DNA of 64,000 nt from Aminobacter anthyllidis (lineage in GTDB: Bacteria; Pseudomonadota; Alphaproteobacteria; Rhizobiales; Rhizobiaceae). The translations under genes were made by a program, and so were the position numbers. Positions 35,937 to 44,491 of this stretch are shown here, piece by piece. The notes beneath the pieces were generated by a model, which was not told the origin of the DNA, did not search any database, and worked only from the letters and a program-made list of their open reading frames with translations. Numbering within the stretch: position 1 is the stretch's first letter; each line of letters starts with the position of its first letter. The DNA is taken from contig NZ_JAFLWW010000003.1 of assembly GCF_018555685.1 (NCBI RefSeq), positions 62,001 through 126,000 on the forward strand, read 5' to 3'.

Positions 35937-37310
35937 CTATCCCACCGATTTGAGGAGTGCGGCGGCGCGGGCCGAGGCCTCGTCGCTGATGCGGGCACGA
36001 ACGCCATGGAAGTTCGGGCCGCGTGTCGCGTCGAGGCCCATGCGCGAGGTCGTGCCAATGCCGCTCGCCGAAGGGTCGAGCGCATTGCCCGGCAGGCCCT
36101 CGATGATGACGACATCCTTGTGCGGCTGGAAATGGGTGGCGAGCGCCCAGAGGACTTCACTGTCCTTGGTGATATCAACGTCAGCGTCCACCACCACGAC
36201 ATTCTTCAGGTACTGGTCCCAGCCAAGCAGGCCCAGCATGACCTGCCGCGCCTCGCCCTCGCGCGACTGGTTCATCGCGATATAGGCGTGGAAATGAGTG
36301 CCGGACGACGGGTAGTGCACGGCGGTAATGGAAGGAAAACGCGCCTTCAGCTTTTCCACCACCTCTGCCTCGCGCGGTACGCGGCCGAGATTGAGATGCT
36401 CGGCCGAATTGCCTCCGGCGACGGAAACGAGGATCGGATCACGCCGGCGCATGATGGTTTCGACGGAGAAGAGGTTGTTGGTCGAGCGGTCGGATGAATA
36501 GCCGGTGAACTCGCCGAACGGCCCCTCCTCCACATGGGCCTCGGGGTCCAGCACGCCTTCCAGCACGATCTCGGCATGGGCGGGAACGCGAATGCCATAT
36601 TTCGGCGAGCGCACAACCTGCAGCGGCTCACCCATAAGGCCGCCGGCGACATCGCGCTCGTCCTCGCCGAAGGCAAGACGGGCGGAGGCGGCGATCATGA
36701 ACAGCGGATGGCCGCCGATCACCATGGCGACCGGCATCGGCTCGCCCTTCTCCTTTGCCATGTTCATCAGGCGCCAGAGATGGCCGCGCGAATGCAGCGA
36801 GGTCGCGAGCGAATTCTTCGAATGGATCATTGCGCGGTGATAGCTGAGATTGCCGGCGCCGGTTTCAGGGTGCTCGCCGATGATGATGCCTGATGTGATG
36901 TATTTGGCGCGGTCGGTGTCGAAGTGCTTCAGCATCGGCAAATTGTGGAGATCGACGTCATCGCCGGAGATGATCTCTTCCGTGATCGGACCGCTATCCA
37001 TGACCTCCGGCGCGAACGGCCGGTTGGAGCGGGCCTGGTAGGCCTCATGCAGCTTGTCGGCGGTCGAGCCGAGCAGACGGGCGATGCGGTCACGCGAGGC
37101 AAAGATGTTGCAGACGACCTCACTTTCGATGCCGTTGACATGCTTGAGATGCAGCATCGGATGCTGGCCCTTGTCTGCAAGATTCCAGATCAGCGCGGTT
37201 GCGTCCTGATCGTCCGAGACCGGCCCGTCGATGGTGATGACGTCCTCGGGATGCTGGTCCCGATAGTCGGCGAGGAAACGGCGGACGTCTTGCTTGTGAT
37301 GCTGGGTCAT
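35937..37310 (-). CDS. UbiD family prFMN-dependent (de)carboxylase
   Basis: 457-residue UbiD-family enzyme that removes a carboxyl group from an aromatic, heteroaromatic or alpha,beta-unsaturated acid. The catalytic Arg-Glu-Glu set is present: Arg159 in NLSYHRAMIH and Glu262/Glu267 in EEGPFGEFTGYSSDR. The metal/prFMN region HSRGHLWR is also seen. It is encoded with its own UbiX. No small third subunit (as in VdcC of vanillate decarboxylase) is found. Neighbours suggest a hydroxylated N-heterocyclic acid as substrate, which is inference. Confidence 0.92.
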   Translation of the reverse strand: MTQHHKQDVRRFLADYRDQHPEDVITIDGPVSDDQDATALIWNLADKGQHPMLHLKHVNGIESEVVCNIFASRDRIARLLGSTADKLHEAYQARSNRPFAPEVMDSGPITEEIISGDDVDLHNLPMLKHFDTDRAKYITSGIIIGEHPETGAGNLSYHRAMIHSKNSLATSLHSRGHLWRLMNMAKEKGEPMPVAMVIGGHPLFMIAASARLAFGEDERDVAGGLMGEPLQVVRSPKYGIRVPAHAEIVLEGVLDPEAHVEEGPFGEFTGYSSDRSTNNLFSVETIMRRRDPILVSVAGGNSAEHLNLGRVPREAEVVEKLKARFPSITAVHYPSSGTHFHAYIAMNQSREGEARQVMLGLLGWDQYLKNVVVVDADVDITKDSEVLWALATHFQPHKDVVIIEGLPGNALDPSASGIGTTSRMGLDATRGPNFHGVRARISDEASARAAALLKSVG

Positions 37311-37338
37311 GTCTCGGCCTCGATGCTGCGGGTGGAGA

Positions 37339-37360
37339 GCGGCGCCCCGGAGGGCGCCGC
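37339..37360 (-). promoter_or_regulatory. Hairpin between amidohydrolase and UbiD genes
   Basis: Perfect eight-base inverted repeat GCGGCGCC / GGCGCCGC around CCGGAG, in the 59-base gap. No T-run follows on the minus strand, so a stabilising or attenuating mRNA hairpin is more likely than a terminator. Confidence 0.55.
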
Positions 37361-37369
37361 CCTAATCAA

Positions 37370-38314
37370 TCACGCGAACTCCAGATGCTTGCCGGTGGCG
37401 CGGTCGATGCCAGCGTAGGAATCCTTGAGGCGTGCCTGGGCGTCCTTCACGTCGCGCGGCGGCGGCGACGGGTCGATGCCGACGAGCTTGGCGATGTTGT
37501 TGCCGAGATAGCCTTCCAGATCGTCCTCGGAGAGGTTGATGCCGTGCGGCGGGTCCTTGCAGAGCACTTCCAGTTCGCGTAGCCACATGCCCGGATCGTT
37601 CGGCGGGCTGTCCGTGCCGAAGACGATCTTGTTCTTCGGCAGCTGCTGGGCGAACTCCACGATGCGCGACTGGAAGCACCAGCCGGATTCGCAGTAGACG
37701 TTCGGCGTATCCATCGCCATCCAGAAGGATTCGAACGAGTAGTTGCCGCCCGTCTGGATGCCGAAATGGCCGATGATGAAGTTGACCATCGGGAACTCGC
37801 GGATGATCGGGTAGAACATCGTCGGGATCGTGTATGGGCCGTCGCCGGTGTGGATGAGCACGACCACGCCGAGTTCGGCGCACTTCTTCATTGCCGGACG
37901 CAGCCAGTCGAGCGCACGGTCGGGACGATAGCCGTGCATGTTGGCGTGCAGCTTCAGCATCTTGAAGCCGTATTCCTTGACGTGGAATTCCAGCTCCGCC
38001 GCGCCGTTTTCAGGGCCCCAGCGCGGGTTGTAGTTGAAGTTGCCGATGAAGCGGTCCGGGTATGTCTGGCACAGCTCGGCGCAATAGGCCATGTAGTCGC
38101 GAATGCCGTCGCGGCCCTTGCGGTTGCCGTCGCGGTAGCCGGTATTACCCGGCGGCGGCTGGATGAAGCCCATGTCGATCCGGCGCGGCTTGCCGTTGAT
38201 CATGTAGGGGCCGTCCATCAGCTTCAGCATGCGCTCGCCGGTGAAAGGCGTTCCGGTATGGCGCCATGCCTCGTCGACGAGGTTGGTCGGGTGAAGATGG
38301 GTATCGATGATCAT
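37370..38314 (-). CDS. Amidohydrolase-2 family protein with intact metal site
   Basis: 314-residue (beta/alpha)8-barrel protein of amidohydrolase family 2, the group of ACMSD- and resorcylate-type decarboxylases and LigI/LigJ-type hydrolases. Metal ligands are all present: His6-x-His8 in MIIDTHLHP, His in VLIHTGDGPY, His in NFIIGHFG and Asp in FGTDSPPND. It could be a decarboxylase or a ring-opening hydrolase. GGAG lies seven bases before the ATG. It follows a paralogue (38333-39256) by 18 bases; the two proteins are similar over their whole length. Confidence 0.87.
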   Translation of the reverse strand: MIIDTHLHPTNLVDEAWRHTGTPFTGERMLKLMDGPYMINGKPRRIDMGFIQPPPGNTGYRDGNRKGRDGIRDYMAYCAELCQTYPDRFIGNFNYNPRWGPENGAAELEFHVKEYGFKMLKLHANMHGYRPDRALDWLRPAMKKCAELGVVVLIHTGDGPYTIPTMFYPIIREFPMVNFIIGHFGIQTGGNYSFESFWMAMDTPNVYCESGWCFQSRIVEFAQQLPKNKIVFGTDSPPNDPGMWLRELEVLCKDPPHGINLSEDDLEGYLGNNIAKLVGIDPSPPPRDVKDAQARLKDSYAGIDRATGKHLEFA

Positions 38315-38332
38315 GATTCACTCCGTTCAATT

Positions 38333-39256
38333 TTACGCGGCGAGCGCGACGCCGTGCTGGCGCAGATACGCTTCGGCTTCCTCGACGCTCGCCGGCGCCT
38401 TGGTTGGCTCGAGGCCGATCATGCGGGCGGTGTTGTTGCCGAGGTAATCCTCCAGCGTATCCTCATCGAGGTTGAGGCCCTGGGGCGGCTCGTGGCAGAG
38501 GACTTCCAGGAGATTGATCCACATGCCCGGCTCGTTTGGCGGCGTATCTGAGCCGAACAGGATCTTGTGCTTGGGCAGGACCTTGGCGAATTCGACGATG
38601 CGCGACTGCAGGCACCAGCCGGATTCGACGTAGACACTCGGTGTATCCAAGGCCATCTGCATCGGCTCGAACACGTAGACGCCGCCGGTCTGCACGCCGA
38701 AATGCGCGAGGATGAAGTTCACTTCCGGGAACTCGCGGATGATCGGGTAGAACTCGGTCGGGATCGAGTACGGACCGTCGCCGGTATGCACCTTCACCAT
38801 CAGGCCGAGCTCGGCGCATTTCTTCATGGCCGGACGCAGCCAGTCGAGCGCGCGGTCGGGACGGTAGGCGTGCATGTTCGCCTGCAGCTGCACCATCTTG
38901 AAATCGAACTCCTTGGCGTAGCGTTCGATCTCTTCGGCGCCGTTCTGCGTGCCGTAGCGCGGGTTGTAGACGAAGCATCCGAGGAAGCGGTCGGGGTGCT
39001 CGGTCACCATCTTTTCCGTATAGGCCATGTACTGGCGGATGGCGGCCTTGCCTTCCAGGTCCATGACTTCGTGGGTGTAGATGGTGTTGCCCTGCGGCGG
39101 CTGGATGAAGGCCTTGTCGATGCGGCGCGGCTTGCCGTTCACATAGTACGGGCCGTCCATCATCTTCAAAAGCTTGTCGCCGGTGAACGGTGGTCCGTCG
39201 TGGCGCCAAGCCAGGTCCACCAGATCGGTGGGGTAGCAGCTTAGATCAATGATCAT
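38333..39256 (-). CDS. Amidohydrolase-2 paralogue lacking the HxH metal ligands
   Basis: 307-residue paralogue of the next gene, starting at MIIDLSCYPTD (ATG 39256 with AGGAG nine bases upstream). Overall similarity is high (DWLRPAMKKCAELG, FYPIIREFP, ESGWC.QSRIVEFA). The N-terminal HxH ligands, however, are Ser6 and Tyr8, whereas the later ligands remain (VKVHTGDG, FILAHFG, FGSDTPPNE). It may use a single metal, be a regulatory or structural partner of the intact paralogue in a mixed oligomer, or catalyse another reaction. It is the first gene after a 400-base gap, so possibly first in its transcript. Confidence 0.85.
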   Translation of the reverse strand: MIIDLSCYPTDLVDLAWRHDGPPFTGDKLLKMMDGPYYVNGKPRRIDKAFIQPPQGNTIYTHEVMDLEGKAAIRQYMAYTEKMVTEHPDRFLGCFVYNPRYGTQNGAEEIERYAKEFDFKMVQLQANMHAYRPDRALDWLRPAMKKCAELGLMVKVHTGDGPYSIPTEFYPIIREFPEVNFILAHFGVQTGGVYVFEPMQMALDTPSVYVESGWCLQSRIVEFAKVLPKHKILFGSDTPPNEPGMWINLLEVLCHEPPQGLNLDEDTLEDYLGNNTARMIGLEPTKAPASVEEAEAYLRQHGVALAA

Positions 39257-39657
39257 CCTTGTTCTCCTGTCGTAGAGGGTCCGGTCGATGCGGGGCCGCG
39301 CGACGAACGCCATCCCGGCGAAAAGCCGGCATGGCTGCGCGATCTCAGGAAATGCCGATGACAGGGAAGGATAGTCGGTGCGGATGCCGCAGCGCGGCTG
39401 CAACCGACAGGTGTTCCTTTCGCAGTGAGCATCGACATCGCGGCCTCATCGTCCAACAGACGGTGAGCAATTGTCGGCGCTTCTACTCGCCTTTGAAGAA
39501 ACCATGAGGCCGACTCTTTGTCAACGGGCAAATCCATCTAAGCTATTCTTTTTAAAGTGTTTTTACCGAGAATAGCAGCCAATCGCCCGCGCTGGATATG
39601 GCGCGAACGTCTTAGGCAGAGGACTTGAACAGGCGTACTAGGACGAGAGAAGCACCG
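39257..39657 (-). promoter_or_regulatory. 400-base gap with inverted repeat, likely promoter of the amidohydrolase-UbiD genes
   Basis: No gene is seen. The right half is A+T-rich (about 39535-39570) and holds an inverted repeat GCTATTCT (39542-39549) / AGAATAGC (39569-39576) with a 19-base spacer. This is a plausible regulator site upstream of the leftward amidohydrolase-amidohydrolase-ubiD-ubiX-xdhC set. A short CCGG stem-loop near 39312-39330 is also present. The function is inferred. Confidence 0.45.
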
Positions 39658-40755
39658 CTAAGCGGCCAGGCATGCGCGCAAGTTCCTGTCTATGCCGTCA
39701 CGGTCGAGATTGCGGCCGATGAAGACGAACTTCGACTTCCGCGTGTCCTCGCCCCAGCTGTGGTCCGGGCGGAAATCGACCAGCTTGTGCACCGCCTGGA
39801 GCACGAAGAAGCGCTCGTCATTGGCCACCGAAACAATGCCCTTGGTGCGGAAGATGTCGTCGCCGCGCTCGCCTAGATAATCCTTCAGGAAGGTGGCGAG
39901 CTTCTCGCCGTCGAAGGAGTGCGGGTAGACGAAGGAGTGGGACTTCACCGTCGCGTCGTGGCTGTGCGGGCGCAGGACCGATGCGTGGCCGTGATCATGA
40001 TCCGGATGGTCGCAGGCCGCATCGTGGCATTCGTCGTGGCCATGCGCGTCGTGGTCATCGTCCATGTCGATGTCGAGTATTTCCGCCCGCTCGCGCACGT
40101 AGGACGGACGGAAGCCATTGACGCCGAGGATGTTGGAAAGATCGACCACACCGTAACTGCAACGCAGAATGGGTGCTGTCTGGTTGAGCTTGCGCAGCGA
40201 CGCCTCCAGCGAGCCGAGCGCCTCTTCGCCGGCAAGGTCAATCTTGTTGACGATGATGCGGTCGGCCGCGACGATCTGGTTGACCGCCTGGTTGTCGCTG
40301 CCGTCAAGCACCGGATCGTAGAGGTGCTGATCGATATGCATGGCATCCACCAGGGTCACGATGGCATCCAGTTCGACCTCGTCGGCAACGCTGCGGTCGA
40401 CGAAGAAGGCTGTGGCGACGGGGGTTGGGTCCGCCAACCCCGAAGTCTCGACGATGATGTGGTCGAACTTGTCCTTGTGGCTCAACAGCTTCTTCATCAC
40501 GTCGATGAGGTCGTTGCGCACGTCGACGAAGCAGCAGATGCAGCCGTTCTGCATCTGGAAGATTTCTTCGTCGGAGGCGAGCACCAGGTCGCTGTCGACG
40601 TCGACTTCGCCAAACTCGTTCTCGATCACCGCGATGCGGTGGCCGTGGCGTTCGGTGAGGATGTAGTTGAGCAGCGTCGTCTTTCCCGATCCCAGGAACC
40701 CGGTAAGGATCGTTATCGGGAGCTTCTGGCTCGCAGGTTCGATATGCGTGTTCAT
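39658..40755 (-). CDS. COG0523 (CobW/G3E) family GTPase, putative metallochaperone
   Basis: 365-residue G3E GTPase. Walker A GFLGSGKT (19-26), the family metal motif CxCC as CICC (72-75), the base-recognition NKID, and a His/Asp-rich stretch (about 225-255, with DDDHDAHGHDECH) that could bind several zinc ions. The C-terminal CobW_C domain follows. COG0523 proteins hand metal ions to client enzymes. Here the nearest clients are the two amidohydrolases and the molybdenum hydroxylase. Its start overlaps the hydroxylase large-subunit stop by four bases, so they are coupled. Confidence 0.9.
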   Translation of the reverse strand: MNTHIEPASQKLPITILTGFLGSGKTTLLNYILTERHGHRIAVIENEFGEVDVDSDLVLASDEEIFQMQNGCICCFVDVRNDLIDVMKKLLSHKDKFDHIIVETSGLADPTPVATAFFVDRSVADEVELDAIVTLVDAMHIDQHLYDPVLDGSDNQAVNQIVAADRIIVNKIDLAGEEALGSLEASLRKLNQTAPILRCSYGVVDLSNILGVNGFRPSYVRERAEILDIDMDDDHDAHGHDECHDAACDHPDHDHGHASVLRPHSHDATVKSHSFVYPHSFDGEKLATFLKDYLGERGDDIFRTKGIVSVANDERFFVLQAVHKLVDFRPDHSWGEDTRKSKFVFIGRNLDRDGIDRNLRACLAA

Positions 40756-43058
40756 GCGCCCTTCTCCCTCAAGGCCTTCAGGATGTCTTCCGGAGTGATC
40801 GGATAGTGGTGGAACCGAACGCCAATGGCGTCGTGGATGGCATTGGCGATGGCTGGGCCGATGGCAATGATCGGGTCTTCGCCAACACCCTTGGCGCCCC
40901 AGGGACCGCCCGGATCGGGTGCTGCTTCGAGGATGATCGTCTCGATGTCCGGCATGTCCATGGAGAGCGGCATCTTGTAATCGACGAGGCCGGCGTTGAG
41001 CGACCGCCCGGTCTTCTTGTCGATGATGTAGTCTTCGGTCAGCGTGTGGCCGATGCCTTGCTGGATGCCGCCCTCGATCTGGCCCTGCGCCGCGATCGGG
41101 TGGATGACCCGGCCGACATCGTGCACCGGTATGACGCGCTTGACCTCGACGATGCCGGTTTCCGTATCGACATGCACCTCAGCGAAATGCGCGGCGAAGG
41201 AATAGGACTTCGTCGGCTCGTAGGTGCCGTTCGCGACGATGTTGGCGGCGGGAATGCCGCGGGACGGCCCCATGGCTTCCGCGACCGTCATGAAGCGGCC
41301 CGGCTCGGCCTTGACGAAGATATTGCCTTCGGAAAGGTCGATCTCCCCAGGCTTGACCTGCAGCTTCATCGCAGCCCGTTCGAGAACGGACGCCCGTACC
41401 TTGGTGGCGGCCATCTTGGCGGCCGTGCCGACAAGATAGGTCGTGTGGCTGGCAAAGGCGCCGATGTCCCAAGGCACCACGTCCGTATCGCCATGGATCG
41501 TGCCGACATCCTCGAAGCGCACGCCGAGTTCTTCGGCAACGATCTGCGCCAGCGCGGTATGCGCGCCGGTGCCGAGGCCGGCGGCACCCGTGAGCAGCGT
41601 CACCGTGCCATCCTCGTTGACCTTCACCGTGGCGTTGCCCTGTTCCTTGATGCCGGGATAGGCGGAAGAACCGTGCATTTCGCAGCCGATGCCCCAGCCG
41701 GTACGGATGTGGGGGCGCTTGGGGTCCGGCGTACGGTCGCGATTGCGCAGTGACTTCCAATCGAGCACATCCATGCCGTGCTGGAGGCAGATTTCCAGGC
41801 CGTGGCCGAGAATGGGATGGCCCGATGGGGCGATATCGCCGGCGCGTACTACGTTCTTCAGCTTCAGCTCCGCCGGGTCCATGCCAATCCGCTCGGCCGC
41901 CTCGTCCATCTGGATGTCGAGCGCATAATAGCTCTGCACCACCCCATAGCCGCGGAAAGCGCCGTTGATCGGCGTGTTGGTGTAGACGCAGCGCCCTTCC
42001 AGTCGCACGTTCTCGCAGCGATAGAGCGAGGTGGCAGCCGTCGTGCCGACGATGGTGACGCCCGGACCATGCGAGCCATAGGCGCCAGAATCGTAGACCA
42101 GCTTCATGTCACGCGCGACGAGCGTGCCGTCGTTTTTGAAACCCTGCTTCAGCCAGATCTTGCACGGGTGGCGCGAGCGGCCGGCGACGAAGGTCTCGTG
42201 GCGGGTGAACTCCATCTTCACCGGCCGGCGCGTTTCTTTCGCAAGCAGCGCGCAGAGGAATTCGTGCTGGAACAGATCCTGCTTGGCCCCAAAGCCCCCG
42301 CCCATATGGTCGACGAGCACGCGGACCTTGGTCAGCGGCAGGCCGAGCACTTCGGCAAGGATGCCGCGCACCATGAAAGAGGTCTGGGTAGAGGTCCAAA
42401 AGGTCAGCTTGTTGGAGCCGTCCCAGTCCGCGATACAGACATTCGGCTCCATATAGGCCGGATGCGGCCGCCCCCCGGAGAAGGTGCCTTCGAGCACGAA
42501 ATCCGCCTGGGCAAATGCAGCGTCCACGTCGCCACGATTGACGCGCACCGGATCGAGCACCAGGTTGCCGCCCGGCCCGACCTCATGGATCAGCGGCGCA
42601 CCCGGCTGGGCGGCATCTTCCGGCTCAAAAACGGCCGGCAGGGGCTCGTATTCGACCTCGATCAGGTCAAGCGCCTCATCGGCGATCTCCTCGCTGATGG
42701 CGGCGACGGCGGCGACGCCCTCGCCCCAGAACCGTACCCTGTCGTCGAGGATATACTGGTCCTTGGTGCAGGAGGCCGAGCGCGGATGCGGCGAACCGTA
42801 GTGCAGCACGCGCGGCACGTTCTCATGCGTCAGCACCGCCTTGACGCCAGGATAGGCGAGCGCCTTGCTGACATCGATGCTCTTGATGCGGGCATGCGCG
42901 ATTGCCGCGCGCTTGATCTTGCCGTGCAGCATGCCGGGCAGCTTGACGTCGCCGGTATATTCGGCCTCGCCCGTCACCTTTTCCAGCACGTCGTCGCGGC
43001 GAACGCTCTTGCCGACGATCTTGAAATCGCGCTGTTCAATAGGGGTCGTCACGTTCAT
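40752..43058 (-). CDS. Xanthine-dehydrogenase-family molybdenum hydroxylase, large subunit
   Basis: 768-residue molybdopterin-binding catalytic subunit. Family landmarks: DDVLEKVTGEAEYTGDVKLP at the start, HMGGGFGAKQD, the segment INGAFRGYGVVQ beside the molybdenum, and the catalytic base Glu727 in GAKGVGE. It adds a hydroxyl group from water to a carbon next to a ring nitrogen or to an aldehyde. The AFRGYG form is seen in purine and N-heterocycle hydroxylases rather than in true CO dehydrogenases. It is translationally coupled to the Fe-S subunit (four-base overlap). The substrate is unknown. Confidence 0.92.
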   Translation of the reverse strand: MNVTTPIEQRDFKIVGKSVRRDDVLEKVTGEAEYTGDVKLPGMLHGKIKRAAIAHARIKSIDVSKALAYPGVKAVLTHENVPRVLHYGSPHPRSASCTKDQYILDDRVRFWGEGVAAVAAISEEIADEALDLIEVEYEPLPAVFEPEDAAQPGAPLIHEVGPGGNLVLDPVRVNRGDVDAAFAQADFVLEGTFSGGRPHPAYMEPNVCIADWDGSNKLTFWTSTQTSFMVRGILAEVLGLPLTKVRVLVDHMGGGFGAKQDLFQHEFLCALLAKETRRPVKMEFTRHETFVAGRSRHPCKIWLKQGFKNDGTLVARDMKLVYDSGAYGSHGPGVTIVGTTAATSLYRCENVRLEGRCVYTNTPINGAFRGYGVVQSYYALDIQMDEAAERIGMDPAELKLKNVVRAGDIAPSGHPILGHGLEICLQHGMDVLDWKSLRNRDRTPDPKRPHIRTGWGIGCEMHGSSAYPGIKEQGNATVKVNEDGTVTLLTGAAGLGTGAHTALAQIVAEELGVRFEDVGTIHGDTDVVPWDIGAFASHTTYLVGTAAKMAATKVRASVLERAAMKLQVKPGEIDLSEGNIFVKAEPGRFMTVAEAMGPSRGIPAANIVANGTYEPTKSYSFAAHFAEVHVDTETGIVEVKRVIPVHDVGRVIHPIAAQGQIEGGIQQGIGHTLTEDYIIDKKTGRSLNAGLVDYKMPLSMDMPDIETIILEAAPDPGGPWGAKGVGEDPIIAIGPAIANAIHDAIGVRFHHYPITPEDILKALREKGA

Positions 43059-43537
43059 GATCTTGCAGCCTCCATCTCGATCGCGGCGGCTTTGATCGCG
43101 TCGAAAATCTTGGTGTAGCCGGTGCAGCGGCAGATATTGCCGCTAAGGCCGAAGCGGATGTCCTCGTCGCTCGGGCGCGGATTGTCGTCGAGCAGCTTCT
43201 TGGCCATCATCAGGATGCCCGGCGTGCAGAAGCCGCATTGCGAGGCGCCGTGGCGCATGAAGGCATCCTGCAACGGATGCAGCGTATCGACGCCAGGCTG
43301 TAGCCCCTCGATCGTCTCGACCGTGCGGCCTTCGGCCTCCACCGCAAGCATCAGACAGGCATTGACCGGCTCGCCATCGACGATGACCGTGCAGGCACCG
43401 CAATCGCCGACATCGCAGCCCTTCTTGGTGCCGGTGAGGCCGACATCGTCGCGCAGCGCATCGAGCAGCGAGCGGCAGCTGTCCACCGTCATGTCGCGCG
43501 GCTCGCCATTGATGGTGAGTTCGACGATGCGTTTCAT
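43055..43537 (-). CDS. Molybdenum hydroxylase [2Fe-2S] subunit
   Basis: 160-residue electron-transfer subunit starting at MKRIVELTINGEP (ATG 43537). Eight cysteines form the plant-type cluster (GCDVGDCGACTV, then a later Cys in NACLM) and the alpha-helical cluster (QCGFCTPG and GNICRCTGY). It passes electrons from the molybdenum centre to FAD. The start overlaps the FAD-subunit stop by four bases. The longer open frame to 43639 is inside the neighbouring gene. Confidence 0.93.
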   Translation of the reverse strand: MKRIVELTINGEPRDMTVDSCRSLLDALRDDVGLTGTKKGCDVGDCGACTVIVDGEPVNACLMLAVEAEGRTVETIEGLQPGVDTLHPLQDAFMRHGASQCGFCTPGILMMAKKLLDDNPRPSDEDIRFGLSGNICRCTGYTKIFDAIKAAAIEMEAARS

Positions 43538-44397
43538 GCGAAAGCCTCCAATGCCTGTTTGATGGCGCGGCCCGTGAGCACGCCGACCATGTCGCGGCGG
43601 TATTCGGCACTGGCGCGCACGTTGCTGATCGGCGTGCACTCTTCCATCGCCTTGTCGGCGGCGTTTTTGACAATTGCCGCGTCGAGCGAAGTGCCGCGCA
43701 GCATGGCTTCGGCTTCTGGCGCGCGCAGCACGGTTGCTCCGACCGCGCCGAGCGCGATGCGGATGTCGTTGCAGAGGCCATCTTCCATGGTGAGGCTGAC
43801 AGCGACGCCGACGGTGGAGAGTTCCATCGCCTTGCGGCGGCCGTGCTTGAGATAGGCCTTGCCGGCGTTGTCACCGGCGGGCGGCACGGTGATGCCGGTG
43901 ACGATCTCGCCCTTGGCCAGCACCGTCTTGCCGGGGCCGGTGAAGAATTCGGCAAGCGGCACGACACGCATGTTGGTGCGGCTGTAGATGTGGATGAACG
44001 CGCCATCGGCAATCAGCGGTGGGATCGTATCGGCCGACGGCGAGGCACGACAGACATTGCCCACCACTGTCGCACGGTTGCGCACCTGGATGGAGCCGAG
44101 CGAGGCGAAGGCCGCGCGCAGGTTCGGGTAGCGCTGGCGCACCAGCGGCAGGTTTTCCAGTCGTCCAACGGTCACTAGCGCGCCGAACGTCAGGCCGCGT
44201 GTTTCGTCATAGGTGATGTCGGACAGGCCCCGGATCTGCTTGATGTCGACGACGTTGCGCACCCGGCGCAGCCGTTCTCGGATTTCGACCAGAAGGTCCG
44301 TACCACCGTTGAACAGAAAGGTGTCGTCACCGAGATCGACGAGAAGGCGGGAGGCCTGCTCCAGCGTGTCCGCCCGATGGTATTCAAAGCGCCTCAT
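43534..44397 (-). CDS. Molybdenum hydroxylase FAD-binding subunit
   Basis: 287-residue medium subunit, starting at MRRFEYHRADTLEQAS (ATG 44397 with AGAGGA upstream). The FAD-binding motifs are FLFNGGTDLLVEIRERL near residue 30 and the TVVGNVCRASPSAD segment near 110. It is the first of the three hydroxylase genes in transcript order (FAD, Fe-S, Mo). A 94-base gap with a hairpin separates it from the upstream permease gene. Confidence 0.92.
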   Translation of the reverse strand: MRRFEYHRADTLEQASRLLVDLGDDTFLFNGGTDLLVEIRERLRRVRNVVDIKQIRGLSDITYDETRGLTFGALVTVGRLENLPLVRQRYPNLRAAFASLGSIQVRNRATVVGNVCRASPSADTIPPLIADGAFIHIYSRTNMRVVPLAEFFTGPGKTVLAKGEIVTGITVPPAGDNAGKAYLKHGRRKAMELSTVGVAVSLTMEDGLCNDIRIALGAVGATVLRAPEAEAMLRGTSLDAAIVKNAADKAMEECTPISNVRASAEYRRDMVGVLTGRAIKQALEAFA

Positions 44398-44451
44398 GGC
44401 ATTCCTCTTGGATTCTGGCCGCTTGGCCTCTTGGGCTGCGCGGCTCGGGGC

Positions 44452-44475
44452 TCCGGCGGCGCGAAGGCCGCCGGA
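44452..44475 (-). promoter_or_regulatory. Hairpin between permease and hydroxylase genes
   Basis: Perfect nine-base stem TCCGGCGGC / GCCGCCGGA with a six-base loop. It follows the permease stop by 17 bases on the minus strand. No T-run is seen, so partial attenuation or message stabilisation is more likely than full termination. Confidence 0.55.
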
Positions 44476-44491
44476 CTCATGTTTGTGCTGT

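Noticed and set aside
41778-43118. 446-codon open frame on the plus strand
   Set aside because: Shadow of the molybdenum hydroxylase large subunit, whose motifs and coupled ends are convincing.
40752-44397. Simple housekeeping xanthine dehydrogenase
   Set aside because: The three-subunit FAD/Fe-S/Mo order and the UbiD, UbiX and amidohydrolase neighbours do not fit the usual xdhAB-xdhC purine locus; kept as a hydroxylase of unknown substrate.
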